Notes: generated by a model not told the origin, from the sequence alone. DNA of 64,000 nt from Shimazuella alba (GCF_009831235.1 NZ_WUUL01000002.1:186001-250000); one strand, 5' to 3'; counted from the stretch's first letter, positions 1-8,141 are shown. Made by a program: numbers and translations.

Positions 1-2
1 TT

Positions 3-359
3 ACACATACGGCTATTATCATTACGCGCTACTATGGCGGGATAAAACTAGGTACTGGTGGATTAGTTCGGGCTTATAGCCAAGGTGCATCAGCTGCAAT
101 TGAAGCAGCAGGTACAGCAGAAAGACTGTTGTATCAACAACTTGTACTGTCTTTTGACTATACTTTTTTAGGGCGCATCGAGCATGAGCTTCGCTCCACT
201 CCCCTTATTCTTGATCAACCAAAATATGGAGAAAACATAACTTGGTCTATCTGGATTCCACTAACAGAAGTAGAGCAGTATACTTCGGCACTCGCGGATT
301 GGACAGGTGGGCAAATTCATATTTTGCAAGGAAATAAAGAAGAAAAAATAATAAAATAA
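3..359 (+). CDS. yvyE: YigZ/IMPACT family protein, C-terminal part (5' truncated by window)
   Basis: The frame is open from base 3, so only the last ~118 residues are present. The residues around ITRYYGGIKLGTGGLVRAYS are the hallmark of the YigZ/IMPACT (UPF0029) domain. The tail after FDYTFLGRIEHEL fits the C-terminal DUF1949 domain. The family is known as a putative translation-associated or proline-peptidase-like regulator; its exact bacterial role is unclear. A bidirectional terminator follows the stop at once and separates it from the convergent hydrolase gene. The symbol is by analogy with Bacillus yvyE; the family call is firm, the precise function is not. Confidence 0.88.
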   Translation, partial: THTAIIITRYYGGIKLGTGGLVRAYSQGASAAIEAAGTAERLLYQQLVLSFDYTFLGRIEHELRSTPLILDQPKYGENITWSIWIPLTEVEQYTSALADWTGGQIHILQGNKEEKIIK

Positions 360-387
360 ACTCCTTACAGTAATGTGTAAGGAGTTT
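358..387. terminator. Bidirectional intrinsic terminator
   Basis: A 12-bp perfect stem (AAACTCCTTACA / TGTAAGGAGTTT, loop GTAATG) has T-rich flanks on both sides. It lies between the YigZ gene and the convergent hydrolase gene and can serve both. Confidence 0.88.
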
Positions 388-393
388 ATTTTA

Positions 394-1815
394 TTAGGAA
401 GGTAATAACAATCCCCAGTACACTGCCCATACTGTAAAAAGAGTGCCTGCTACCAGTAGAAGTACAATGCGAACGTAATCTAGTTTTTGTAAAGAACCAT
501 GAAATCCTCTGAAAGCCAAGACGAATGTCAAGAAGGTTGTGAGAAGACTAAAGCCTTGAATGATTAACCAAATAATTGGTCTTTCATATAGAACAGGACC
601 TAATACCTTACCTCCATTTGACCAAATCATAACGAAGTAACTTGCGAAACCAATTGTAGCCAGCAGTCCTGACGCTATGGTCCATCCAGCGTATCTTTTT
701 AACGCTGAATCCATTTTTCGATTCCGAATGGAGCTGATCATCGCGGCAACATAACAAACCAAAAGAGTACCAATAATACCTAACACAACTCCCAAAGAAT
801 CATACCATTGTACATCTTTTATCAGGTTTTGATATACATGTACATCTTGACTCGGAACTTGTCCGATTACTTGAGAGTTAGGTGGATTTCCCTTCACTAC
901 TTCATCCAACCAGTTTAGTACCTCTGTTTCATAACCGGCTGCAAAAGCTGGGAATCTCTCAAATCCAGTCTGATCGGTTTGATGTGCAGCGTGTTCAGCA
1001 TTTGCAACAAATAGAATGGAACCCTTTTTGTTTCCATTAGACTTCCAGATTTGCTGCAATCGATTAGCACCCTCAGCAGCAGGAGTCAATCGATCTTTTG
1101 CTCCCCAAACAGCCAGAACTGGTTGTTTTACTTTTTGTAAATAGGAAACAGCATCGTGATCGGCTTCAGGAAGCAGATTGCTTTGATAGACAAATCGTGA
1201 CCCTTTGACTGTGATCGCATCCGTGACATTTTTAGAAGTAATCCTGTTTTGAAATAAACGATTTTGAATATGGTAAGTTTGCTGTTGTATCGGTGTAACG
1301 ACAGGAGTACCCAATAAGACAACAAAAGCAATATCTTTTGATTGAGAGGCAGCAATTGGTGCAACCCAAGCTCCTTCACTAAAACCCCAAATACCTACCT
1401 TACGAGGATCAACTCCAGACTGAGCTTGTAAAGTATGTACCGCTGCTAGAGCATCATTCGCTAATACTGGCATGGTTCGACTTTTTGATTTCTCTCTTTT
1501 ATCGTAGATAAAAGTTGCAAAACCAGCTTTCACAAACATCTGGGCATCTTGTCTTAGTTTTTCACGATCTTTCTGTCCTGAACCATGTACGAGCACAATA
1601 CCTGGATGTTTTCCTTTTCCATTTGGCATCAATACTGTACCCTGCATTTTTGTGTTATTACTTGTGAAAGAAACATCCTTTTCTTGCCACTTATCAGGAG
1701 ACGCTGCATTTGCATATGAATAAAATATGATGAAAAATAAACTTAGCAAAACAGATAAAATGGATATTTTCATAGCTTTAGATAGCAATTTCCTATTACC
1801 TAAATGTAGACTCAT
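394..1815 (-). CDS. Alpha/beta hydrolase fused to a C-terminal membrane domain
   Basis: The 473-residue protein has an N-terminal signal or anchor segment (about residues 15-38, ending near ANAAS). An alpha/beta-hydrolase domain follows (about 45-310). Visible catalytic features are the HGSG oxyanion strand, the nucleophile elbow GFSEG, an acid in WGAKDRLTP and a histidine in NAEHAAH. About four hydrophobic helices fill residues 345-470. The arrangement suggests an extracytoplasmic, membrane-tethered esterase or dienelactone-hydrolase-like enzyme; the substrate cannot be read from the sequence. It stands alone and converges on the YigZ gene. Starts further inside are possible, but the first ATG gives a complete signal segment. 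Confidence 0.8.
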   Translation of the reverse strand: MSLHLGNRKLLSKAMKISILSVLLSLFFIIFYSYANAASPDKWQEKDVSFTSNNTKMQGTVLMPNGKGKHPGIVLVHGSGQKDREKLRQDAQMFVKAGFATFIYDKREKSKSRTMPVLANDALAAVHTLQAQSGVDPRKVGIWGFSEGAWVAPIAASQSKDIAFVVLLGTPVVTPIQQQTYHIQNRLFQNRITSKNVTDAITVKGSRFVYQSNLLPEADHDAVSYLQKVKQPVLAVWGAKDRLTPAAEGANRLQQIWKSNGNKKGSILFVANAEHAAHQTDQTGFERFPAFAAGYETEVLNWLDEVVKGNPPNSQVIGQVPSQDVHVYQNLIKDVQWYDSLGVVLGIIGTLLVCYVAAMISSIRNRKMDSALKRYAGWTIASGLLATIGFASYFVMIWSNGGKVLGPVLYERPIIWLIIQGFSLLTTFLTFVLAFRGFHGSLQKLDYVRIVLLLVAGTLFTVWAVYWGLLLPS

Positions 1816-2012
1816 CTTTTTTTAATTCCTCTCTCGTTTTTCCTTTATTTTACCGAGAGAGGCATCAGATCAAAACGACCGCTAGAATGATTTACCTTTG
1901 GGACTATGGTCCTAATAATACCTAATACTTTTGGTGCTACTTGAACTTCGAATTATGTATTGTACTTTCTGTTACCTTTACTCCGTTTACTGGAAATAAC
2001 TCCAAATTGTTT

Positions 2013-2040
2013 ACGCCCCCAAGAGATAACTTGGGGGCGT
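2013..2040 (-). terminator. Hairpin terminator after the met operon
   Basis: A 10-bp perfect G+C-rich stem (ACGCCCCCAA / TTGGGGGCGT) lies 40 bases past the M20 hydrolase stop. The U-tract on the minus strand is weak, so this is a moderately confident terminator or mRNA-stabilising hairpin. Confidence 0.6.
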
Positions 2041-2080
2041 ATTGCTTATTCTATTCGATTTTATGTATCTCTATTTATCT

Positions 2081-3373
2081 TTACTGATCAAGTACACGGA
2101 GCAGAAACTCGATCATCGTCTCCATCCCAAATGGGATAGCGATCTCATTGAACTCTGCGTTCCGACTATGCAGACTTGTGATCGGACGATCAGGAAATCC
2201 TACTCCCTGACGAACAATCAGCATTCGACTATACAGCTTTGCATAAGCAAAGTCCTCTCCACCATTGGACAGTGGTGCTTCTTCGCACATTTCGCCACCA
2301 TAGCGATCTGTAACGACTGTCGAGAACAGATCCACCAAGTGCTCATCGCAATAACTAGCGGGGTATCCTTCCTCGATTGTCACGCGCACTTGGTAACTAG
2401 GGTAGTGTGTAAGGAACTTGGACGGAAGCTCACGAACGAGCATGTGAAGAACATCACGAACAGCAGGATCGTGACACCTGATACTACCATTAAAAATAGC
2501 ATGATCAGAAATCACATTCACTGCGGTATGATGATCTGGATTTTCCACATCCACTTCTCCACAGAGCGACTTGGTGATCACTGCGCAAAACTTGGATGCA
2601 GTAAGACCAAGTGACTCTACCCATGTATACAGATCAGGGTAGATGTCCTTCCAATAGGGACGAAGTCCACCATTGAAAATCTGATGGAACATCAACTGAA
2701 GCTCAGCTGAGATAGGAAGCGGATTCCTTGCCTTGTCCGGGTGACCAGAATGCCCGCTCTTTCCAATAACACGTACACGGAAGGTGTCAAAGCTAGCTGT
2801 GATCGGTCCCTTTCTTACAGCAAACTTACCTGCAGGAAGATCGGGATACACATGATACATCACAGCTGCATCATAACGATCACCAAGATCGTTGACCATG
2901 TAGGCCATCATATCCTTACAGCCGCCTGGCGGCAGTTCCTCTGCCGGCTGGAACATCACTGTCACGGTTCCATGGAACTTATCTCTATTCTGATGGAACC
3001 AGAGCATGATCACAAATGCCTGTGCTGTGTGAATGTGGTGACCACAACCGTGAAAAGCGTTGCGGAATTCCTCATCCACATCGACATCTTCCCTAGGGCG
3101 AATAGGCAGAGCATCCATGTCTCCGCGGAACAAAACGGAAACTCCAGGCTTATCCTTACCTTCCTTTTCTCCAACTATCTGGACCCTTAGGCCATATGTA
3201 CGGCCATTCTCTACAGGAATTCGAGTAAACGGAATTCCGCGTTCCTCGAGAAGTCCCTCTAGAAATGGAAGCGTCCACTTCTTCTCGTCAAACGACTTAC
3301 AAGGATGACGATACATCTCGTGACTAATGTATTCTGCCAAAGCTATATCACTCGGCGAAATATAGGAAATCAT
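2081..3373 (-). CDS. M20-family metallohydrolase (amidohydrolase / N-acyl amino acid deacylase-like), last gene of met operon
   Basis: A 430-residue M20D-type enzyme. Visible are RGDMDALP (83-90), metal-site motif GCGHHIHT (109-116), QPAEE carrying the catalytic glutamates (142-146), a YHVYP segment, and a late LHSRNAEF with another ligand histidine. The usual GCGHD reads GCGHH here. The frame is open for 35 more codons upstream, but the ATG at 3373 has a good AGGAG site and gives the normal N-terminus, so I start there. It follows metQ by about 120 bases in the SAM-riboswitch operon. That context suggests release of methionine or another sulfur amino acid from an N-acyl or dipeptide form (inference). 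Codon usage looks richer in G/C than the met genes. Confidence 0.82.
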   Translation of the reverse strand: MISYISPSDIALAEYISHEMYRHPCKSFDEKKWTLPFLEGLLEERGIPFTRIPVENGRTYGLRVQIVGEKEGKDKPGVSVLFRGDMDALPIRPREDVDVDEEFRNAFHGCGHHIHTAQAFVIMLWFHQNRDKFHGTVTVMFQPAEELPPGGCKDMMAYMVNDLGDRYDAAVMYHVYPDLPAGKFAVRKGPITASFDTFRVRVIGKSGHSGHPDKARNPLPISAELQLMFHQIFNGGLRPYWKDIYPDLYTWVESLGLTASKFCAVITKSLCGEVDVENPDHHTAVNVISDHAIFNGSIRCHDPAVRDVLHMLVRELPSKFLTHYPSYQVRVTIEEGYPASYCDEHLVDLFSTVVTDRYGGEMCEEAPLSNGGEDFAYAKLYSRMLIVRQGVGFPDRPITSLHSRNAEFNEIAIPFGMETMIEFLLRVLDQ

Positions 3374-3495
3374 TTTTTCTCCTGAGAGGTAGAAATGAAA
3401 CAGAACAAACAATATTATAATCTTATTTTTCCCTATTTTCAAATAAATGAGAGACAGAAAATTGGGTAGTTTTTTCAACCACCCTATTTCTTCGA

Positions 3496-4302
3496 CTAAA
3501 ATGCTGGTACTACTGAACCCTTATATTTATCCTGAATAAATTTTTTCACGTCAGGAGAGTTTAACACTTTTGCTAGTTTTTGAACCCGTTCATCTTTTTC
3601 TTTGCCTTTTTTCGTTGCAAGTACATTTACATAAGGAGATTTAGAATCCTCAATAAAGACAGCATCTTTTGTAGGGTTTAATTTTGCTTGCAAGGCATAG
3701 TTTGTATTGATGATAGCAAGATCAACTTGATCCAAAACTCTTGGTAACATCGCAGCTTCTAGTGGCTTGATCTCAATCTTTTTAGGGTTGGAAACAATAT
3801 TTTTCGCTGTTTTTTCTCCTTCCCGATTGTCTAGTTTTATCACACCATTTGCATCAAGCAACAATAAGGAACGGGTAATTTCTGATGTTGCATTCGGAAC
3901 TGCGACTGTTGCCCCATTTTTGATTTGGGATTTGTCTTTGATTTTTTGGGAATACGCACCCATTGGTTCAATGTGAACTCCCGTTACTTTTACCAAATGG
4001 AATCCATTTTCTTTGTTGGTTGTTTCCATCCAAGGGATGTGTTGAAAGAAGTTAGCATCGATTTGTCCTTCTTCAACAGAACGATTGGGAAGTACATAAT
4101 CTTGAAATACTTGTACTTGAAGGTCAACTCCCTGTTTTAGCAAAAGCGGCTTTACATAATTTAAAATTTCAGCGTGAGGCACTTGTGTAGCTCCTACTTT
4201 TAAAACCTGTGATCCTGTTTCTTTGCTAATATCATTATTTCCACATGCCGATAATACAAATGCGAATAGTAAAGATAAACCAAGCAATAAACCTTTTTTC
4301 AT
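3496..4302 (-). CDS. metQ: Methionine ABC transporter substrate-binding lipoprotein MetQ
   Basis: A 268-residue NlpA/MetQ-family protein. The N-terminus MKKGLLLGLSLLFAFVLSAC is a lipoprotein signal with lipobox LSAC. The mature part carries the family's typical VGATQVPHAEIL start and the region around VFIEDSKSPYVNVLA. It should bind methionine at the outer membrane face and deliver it to MetI/MetN. It lies 14 bases downstream of metI, with the M20 hydrolase gene next. The SAM riboswitch upstream of metN strongly supports methionine as the ligand. Confidence 0.93.
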   Translation of the reverse strand: MKKGLLLGLSLLFAFVLSACGNNDISKETGSQVLKVGATQVPHAEILNYVKPLLLKQGVDLQVQVFQDYVLPNRSVEEGQIDANFFQHIPWMETTNKENGFHLVKVTGVHIEPMGAYSQKIKDKSQIKNGATVAVPNATSEITRSLLLLDANGVIKLDNREGEKTAKNIVSNPKKIEIKPLEAAMLPRVLDQVDLAIINTNYALQAKLNPTKDAVFIEDSKSPYVNVLATKKGKEKDERVQKLAKVLNSPDVKKFIQDKYKGSVVPAF

Positions 4303-4316
4303 CCAATATTCACCTC

Positions 4317-4985
4317 TTATGATTGTAAGTTACGTTTATCTAAGCGACGGGCAATAAAATCCCCGATCCATTGAACACCTTGCACGAGTACAACAAGTAG
4401 TATTCCACAAACAAACATCATCTTTTCATCAAACATTTGGAACCCGTAACGAAGTGCCAAGTCACCAAGTCCACCGCCGCCAACCATACCCGCCATCGCA
4501 GAGTAGCTGATCAAACTGACACAGGATACGGTTAACCCAGAGACGATAGCAGGCATCGCTTCTGGTAAATAAACCCGCCATACAATCGTTAATGGACTTG
4601 CCCCCATCGCTTCGGCTGCTTCTACTACCCCACGATCAATCTCACGAATAGCAGTCTCCACCATCCGGGCAAAAAATGGTGCAGCACCTGCAATCAAGGG
4701 AATGGTAGCAGCTGTTGTGCCAAGCGATGTACCTAAAATCCATTTGGTAACGGGAAAGAGAAATAAAATAAGGACAATAAATGGTACTGCACGGAAAATA
4801 TTAATGATAAAACCAAGAATTTTTTGCAACCAAGTGACTTCCCAAAATTGTCCACGATCCGTGATAACTAATAAGATACCTAATGGTACTCCAATGAGTG
4901 CAGAAAAAAATGTAGCAATAGCCACCATCAATAATGTTTCTTGTGTTCCCTGTAAAATCAAGGCCCAATCCAAACTAGGAGACAA
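4317..4985 (-). CDS. metI: Methionine ABC transporter permease MetI
   Basis: A 222-residue permease with about five membrane helices and the binding-protein-dependent transport motif around EAAEAMGASPLTIVWRVYLP, which contacts the ATPase. The start is TTG at 4985, preceded by AAGGAGGG at good spacing. It overlaps the end of metN by 11 bases, implying translational coupling. It forms the membrane channel of the MetNIQ importer. Confidence 0.93.
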   Translation of the reverse strand: MSPSLDWALILQGTQETLLMVAIATFFSALIGVPLGILLVITDRGQFWEVTWLQKILGFIINIFRAVPFIVLILFLFPVTKWILGTSLGTTAATIPLIAGAAPFFARMVETAIREIDRGVVEAAEAMGASPLTIVWRVYLPEAMPAIVSGLTVSCVSLISYSAMAGMVGGGGLGDLALRYGFQMFDEKMMFVCGILLVVLVQGVQWIGDFIARRLDKRNLQS

Positions 4986-5739
4986 TGCGGTTCCCTCCTT
5001 CGCTGCTTGTTAATCCCAAAAATGACTTGGTAACAGGATGCCCTGGATGAGCAAAAACTTCAGCAACATCGCCAGTCTCTACAATCTGGCCAGCCTCCAG
5101 TACCGCAACTTGTGAGCAAACTTTTTTCACCACAGACATTTCGTGCGTGATAAAGACAAAGGTAATACCAGTTTCTCGATTAATCTCTTGGATTAGATGA
5201 AGGATGGAATCCGTTGTCGCTGGGTCCAGTGCAGATGTCGCTTCATCACAAAGTACAATCTCAGGATGATTTGCAAGCGCTCTGGCAATCCCAACTCTTT
5301 GTTTTTGACCGCCACTGAGTTGAGAAGGATAGGAATTTCGCTTCTCTGTCAAGCCAACACGTTCCAACAACTCTTCTACACGCATTTTGATTTCTGCATT
5401 CTTTTTTCCTACGATTTGCAGTGGAAAAGCAATGTTCTCATACACGGTTCGAGAGGTAAGCAGGTTAAAATGCTGAAAAATCATCCCGATTTTACTTCGA
5501 AGTTTCCGAAGCTCAATCTTACTCAGATGAGCTAAGTCCTTTCCTTTGATGAAAACTTCGCCTTCTGTTGGTTGTTCCAAACCATTTATCATTCGAAGCA
5601 GTGTACTTTTTCCTGCTCCGCTATGACCGATAATCCCAAGCATTTCTCCTGTCTGTACAGTGACAGACACACGATCTAAGGCTGTTACTTCAGCAAATCG
5701 TTTGGAGACGTTTTGCAACTGGATTAAACTCAATTTCAA
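4975..5739 (-). CDS. metN: Methionine ABC transporter ATP-binding protein MetN, short form without NIL domain
   Basis: A 254-residue ABC ATPase with Walker A GHSGAGKST, signature LSGGQKQR and Walker B IVLCDEATSALD. I place the start at TTG 5739, just after TAGGAGGTGC. The frame is open upstream, but that sequence is the SAM riboswitch expression platform. Well-studied MetN proteins (about 340 residues) carry a C-terminal NIL/ACT domain that senses methionine. This one stops soon after the nucleotide-binding domain (TSSEGGNRIVS), so feedback inhibition through that domain should be absent. First gene of metN-metI-metQ-M20. Confidence 0.92.
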   Translation of the reverse strand: MKLSLIQLQNVSKRFAEVTALDRVSVTVQTGEMLGIIGHSGAGKSTLLRMINGLEQPTEGEVFIKGKDLAHLSKIELRKLRSKIGMIFQHFNLLTSRTVYENIAFPLQIVGKKNAEIKMRVEELLERVGLTEKRNSYPSQLSGGQKQRVGIARALANHPEIVLCDEATSALDPATTDSILHLIQEINRETGITFVFITHEMSVVKKVCSQVAVLEAGQIVETGDVAEVFAHPGHPVTKSFLGLTSSEGGNRIVS

Positions 5740-5740
5740 A

Positions 5741-5750
5741 GCACCTCCTA
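5741..5750 (-). promoter_or_regulatory. Ribosome binding site fixing the TTG start of metN
   Basis: TAGGAGGTGC on the minus strand sits just ahead of TTG 5739 and downstream of the riboswitch terminator. It is the only plausible start signal; the longer open frame runs through riboswitch RNA. Confidence 0.85.
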
Positions 5751-5790
5751 AAATAATAAAAACCCTTTCTGCACACTGATGCAAAAAGGG
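5747..5790 (-). terminator. Riboswitch-controlled intrinsic terminator
   Basis: On the minus strand an 11-position stem (5780-5790 with 5763-5773, one mismatch) is followed by TTTTTATTATTTT. It lies between the SAM aptamer and the metN ribosome site, as expected for the OFF state of a transcriptional S-box switch. Confidence 0.9.
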
Positions 5791-5808
5791 ATATATTTTC
5801 ATATCGCC

Positions 5809-5919
5809 TTCTCTCATCTGTCAGAACCAAAAAATTCTGTAGGAATTGGCACCTTTCCTCATTTGGATGGTTGCCGAGGTATCGTAGGGCCTGTCCCTCC
5901 ACCTCTCTGGATAAGAGAA
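5809..5919 (-). promoter_or_regulatory. SAM-I riboswitch (S-box) aptamer
   Basis: The minus strand carries the S-box landmarks in order: P1 5' side TTCTCTTAT, AGAGAGGTGGAGGGA, a CTCGGCAACC block, AAGGTGCCAATTCC, then GACAGATGAGAGAAGG, whose ATGAGAGAA closes P1. High SAM should favour the downstream terminator and switch off metNIQ and the M20 hydrolase. The signature is unmistakable. Confidence 0.96.
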
Positions 5920-5940
5920 CTACATATCAAGTTAATGATA

Positions 5941-6663
5941 TTATACTTTATAAAAATATAAATATCAACATGGAAATTCATATATGAAATTATTTATTTC
6001 TTCGGTAGTCATTTGGTCGTTTTTGACAATCACCTAATAACGTATAGTAAAAATATACATTTCGAATACTCTCCTACGATGCAAAAAACCATAACCAATA
6101 AAACTTCAGTATACTCCCTTTTATCTCGATTTTAGAGATGTTGCAATAAAACAATAAATATACTGGCATCATAAATCTCACACCAATCAATTAAATGTAC
6201 GATATATCAAGTTTAATGGAGAATGTGATTACTGTACAAAAATTGCTGAAGTTCCTGATTAGTACTTTTCTATCAATCTCTCCGAAAGAATACTCCCACT
6301 TCAAGCATGAGCTAAGTGGGTGGTGAATGCCGTTCGGCGTTAGCCAAAAAAAATGTTCAGAATTTTCCTTCTCCTTTGATTGTATTATCGATTAATTGCC
6401 GTAGGGACTACTGTATGAGCTTGGTTCATTTCCTTGGATACCGACCCAAGATATTCCCCGCCTCTTGCGTTAGCATAGGTGGAGGGAGGGTTCAATTCTG
6501 CATATGAGTGAAACAGTTGAAGTAAAACCGAGTTCATTTATTGGGATTCTATAAAGTAAATATTCAAAAATATAGTGTAAGTATCATATGCCAAAGTGAA
6601 GTAGAGATGAAAAATCTATCAAGCATGCCGATACGGCAAGGATTGGATATATCTATATATACA
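5941..6663. other. A+T-rich intergenic stretch without a convincing gene
   Basis: This presumably holds the met promoter near its left end. No reading frame has a ribosome site or protein-like content. The only structured part is the hairpin pair at 6295-6341, listed separately. Confidence 0.6.
6295..6510. mobile_element. Possible remnant of an IS200/IS605-type element end
   Basis: Two adjacent small hairpins (CCCACTT/AAGTGGG at 6295-6320, AATGCC/GGCGTT at 6326-6341) followed by GGTGAATGC-like sequence resemble the structured ends of tnpB-bearing IS200/IS605 elements. Nearby minus-strand frames give short, broken pieces only. No transposase or TnpB can be read. Recognition is by general resemblance only. 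Confidence 0.3.
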
Positions 6664-6703
6664 ACAGCTTGTCCTCCACTATTTTTTGTAAAGGACAAGC
6701 TGT
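6664..6703. terminator. 12-bp hairpin, probable terminator
   Basis: ACAGCTTGTCCT pairs perfectly with AGGACAAGCTGT. It lies just past the stop of the minus-strand small gene at 6708; the U-tract is poor on both strands. Confidence 0.6.
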
Positions 6704-6707
6704 TTGC

Positions 6708-6947
6708 TTATGCGCGAAGGGAACTATGCCAGTTCTTCAAATCAACTCCATAAGCCCAATGTTCTGTCAATGTCTTTATTACCATTCCCATCATTTGTCC
6801 ATTAAAACCAAATTTCATAGGCTGGACAGCAAGAACTTCATGCGCTGCATCCATGGCAACCTCTGACAGCTTTTTCTGGGAATCCATCCGCTCTTCGATC
6901 AAATTAGCCCACTGCGCAGCAAAATCAACAATAATCGTACCTAGCAT
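6708..6947 (-). CDS. Small protein of unknown function (possibly phage- or plasmid-derived)
   Basis: A 79-residue frame starting MLGTIIVDFAAQWANLIEE. I do not recognise it. It looks helical, with alternating charged and hydrophobic residues. Third codon positions are richer in G/C than in flanking genes, and a GGAAAGAG-type site precedes the ATG. The ATG overlaps the stop of a 21-residue upstream frame (6941-7006). The pair may be translationally coupled, or it may be one gene broken by a frameshift. A hairpin follows the stop. Confidence 0.5.
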   Translation of the reverse strand: MLGTIIVDFAAQWANLIEERMDSQKKLSEVAMDAAHEVLAVQPMKFGFNGQMMGMVIKTLTEHWAYGVDLKNWHSSLRA

Positions 6948-7006
6948 GGCTCTTTCCTAGCTGCTTCCTTGAGATCATGCCACTTCTTCGGATCGAGCAG
7001 AAGCAT
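6941..7006 (-). CDS. Tiny upstream frame, or 5' part of a frameshifted gene
   Basis: A 21-codon frame beginning MLLLDPKKWHDLKEAARKE ends in TGC TAG, which overlaps the ATG of the 79-residue frame in another phase. The wording DPKKWHDLKEA looks protein-like and both share the unusual base composition. This supports either a leader/coupling arrangement or a frameshifted ~100-residue ancestor. Confidence 0.35.
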   Translation of the reverse strand: MLLLDPKKWHDLKEAARKEPC

Positions 7007-7143
7007 TACAAGCTCCCTTTATCTTTGACAGAACTTTATTATTTTATGGATAATCCATATTTATTTCAACTGTATCGGTGCTAAAGAGTTATGCCTCAGT
7101 CAATTAAACGATCTATTGAATATATACTCAATCAAAATTGGAC

Positions 7144-7346
7144 TTATTCGACGAGTGGCTCCGTGACCACCATGAATTGGTCGTTCCAGCAAATCACCAC
7201 GTGATCTAAACCGAAGTAAACCTCACCCATAGACAAGCTCTTTCCAGAACCGGCGGAAGCCGATCATGCACTGCTTCTTTCCCTGCTGCTGGCACAGCTT
7301 CCCGAACCGGATCTGGACCGGAGCCTCTATGCTGCATCTTGGCCAT
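7144..7346 (-). pseudogene. Degraded small gene with frameshifts
   Basis: On the minus strand an AAGGAAGAAGG site precedes ATG 7346. Protein-like sequence then changes frame: VQIRFGKLCQQQGKKQCMIG, then FRRFWKELVYG in the same frame, then EVYFGLDHVVICWNDQFMVV in another. Removing one base of the GGG near the YGG/GEV junction would join the last two. G+C content is higher than in the surroundings. I do not recognise the parent gene. Confidence 0.4.
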
Positions 7347-7562
7347 TGTAACCTTCTTCCTTTATGGTAGCATCAACTGTAACTTTACGATAACACTATG
7401 CCAAAAAACTTGTGGATTTTGAAATAATCAATCGTTAGTTTGTAACAATGCTAAAGGATATTACCCCAACATTACAGTTCATTTACATTTCCCTCCAATT
7501 CCTTTAAAACGGCTTCTTTTTGATTATAATAAAGACATCAAATCAAAACGGAGGTGTCTTTG

Positions 7563-7673
7563 ATGCAATACACAGTGGTAGGTAAGTTTTTCTGGTTAGG
7601 AGTTATGAACGCAGTGTTGTTTAGTATTCCGATGTGGGGTCTTATCTACTTGGCGCTAAAAAGCATATTTTAG
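7563..7673 (+). CDS. 36-residue single-span membrane peptide
   Basis: A short frame encodes MQYTVVGKFFWLGVMNAVLF plus 16 more residues, with one hydrophobic helix and a basic end. It has an excellent GGAGGTG site six bases before the ATG, a TATAAT at 7525-7530 upstream, and its own terminator 27 bases past the stop. A complete small transcription unit of this kind is strong evidence that it is real. Function is unknown; one-span peptides of this size may act in stress, sporulation or as toxins, but nothing here decides. Confidence 0.65.
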   Translation: MQYTVVGKFFWLGVMNAVLFSIPMWGLIYLALKSIF

Positions 7674-7699
7674 ACCCTGTGTAAAAAATCGAGACACAT

Positions 7700-7731
7700 A
7701 AGAAGAGCACCCATATAACGGTGCTCTTCTT
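7700..7731 (+). terminator. Intrinsic terminator of the 36-residue peptide gene
   Basis: A 12-bp perfect stem AAGAAGAGCACC / GGTGCTCTTCTT with an 8-base loop, followed by a short T-rich tail (ATTCTTT). Confidence 0.85.
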
Positions 7732-7946
7732 ATTCTTTGCCGGAGAGAAAAATTAATTTCAGATCACATCCACCGAGGTACTGAATTCCAATAAGCATCC
7801 AAAATGGTACTCTCCAAAATTCTTTCGTTTTTTATTTTTATATGAATGATAGGCATCCATATGCCTAATTTAATCTTCCCCCTGTCTCTGGAAATATATT
7901 TCCAAAGACAGGAGTTCAAATAAGAGCAGCGATCAGACGTGAGTCA

Positions 7947-8141
7947 TTAGCTCTTGAGAAGCCCTGCTATCTTGTCCTCCGTGATCAGAAGATAGCCCGC
8001 ATTTCCCAGGTCGCCAGCGAGCACCCTTTCACGGATATGATTTAACCCCTGCGCTTCAGCATCCGCTTTCGACATATTCTTCAGCTTGTCAAGAGCCTTC
8101 TCGAAATCCTTTTCCGTGTACACCTGCTTATCCTGACTCAT
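7947..8141 (-). CDS. Small acidic helical protein, unknown function
   Basis: A 64-residue frame, MSQDKQVYTEKDFEKALDKL onward, with a GAGAGG site about seven bases before the ATG. It is rich in charged residues and predicted helical. I do not recognise a family. Codon usage is G/C-rich at third positions, unlike the neighbouring sugar transferase gene, so it may belong with the other foreign-looking small genes of this patch. Confidence 0.5.
   Translation of the reverse strand: MSQDKQVYTEKDFEKALDKLKNMSKADAEAQGLNHIRERVLAGDLGNAGYLLITEDKIAGLLKS

Noticed and set aside
2042-2614. 190-codon plus-strand frame
   Set aside because: Antisense to the M20 hydrolase, whose motifs are intact; no ribosome site.
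5690-5961. Open frames overlapping the metN leader on both strands, and extension of metN upstream to 5817
   Set aside because: They lie in the SAM riboswitch and its terminator. The TTG at 5739 with TAGGAGGTGC explains metN; the rest is structured RNA.
6316-6866. Plus-strand frames of 60-70 codons
   Set aside because: No ribosome sites, composition unlike protein, and overlap with hairpins or the better-supported minus-strand small gene.
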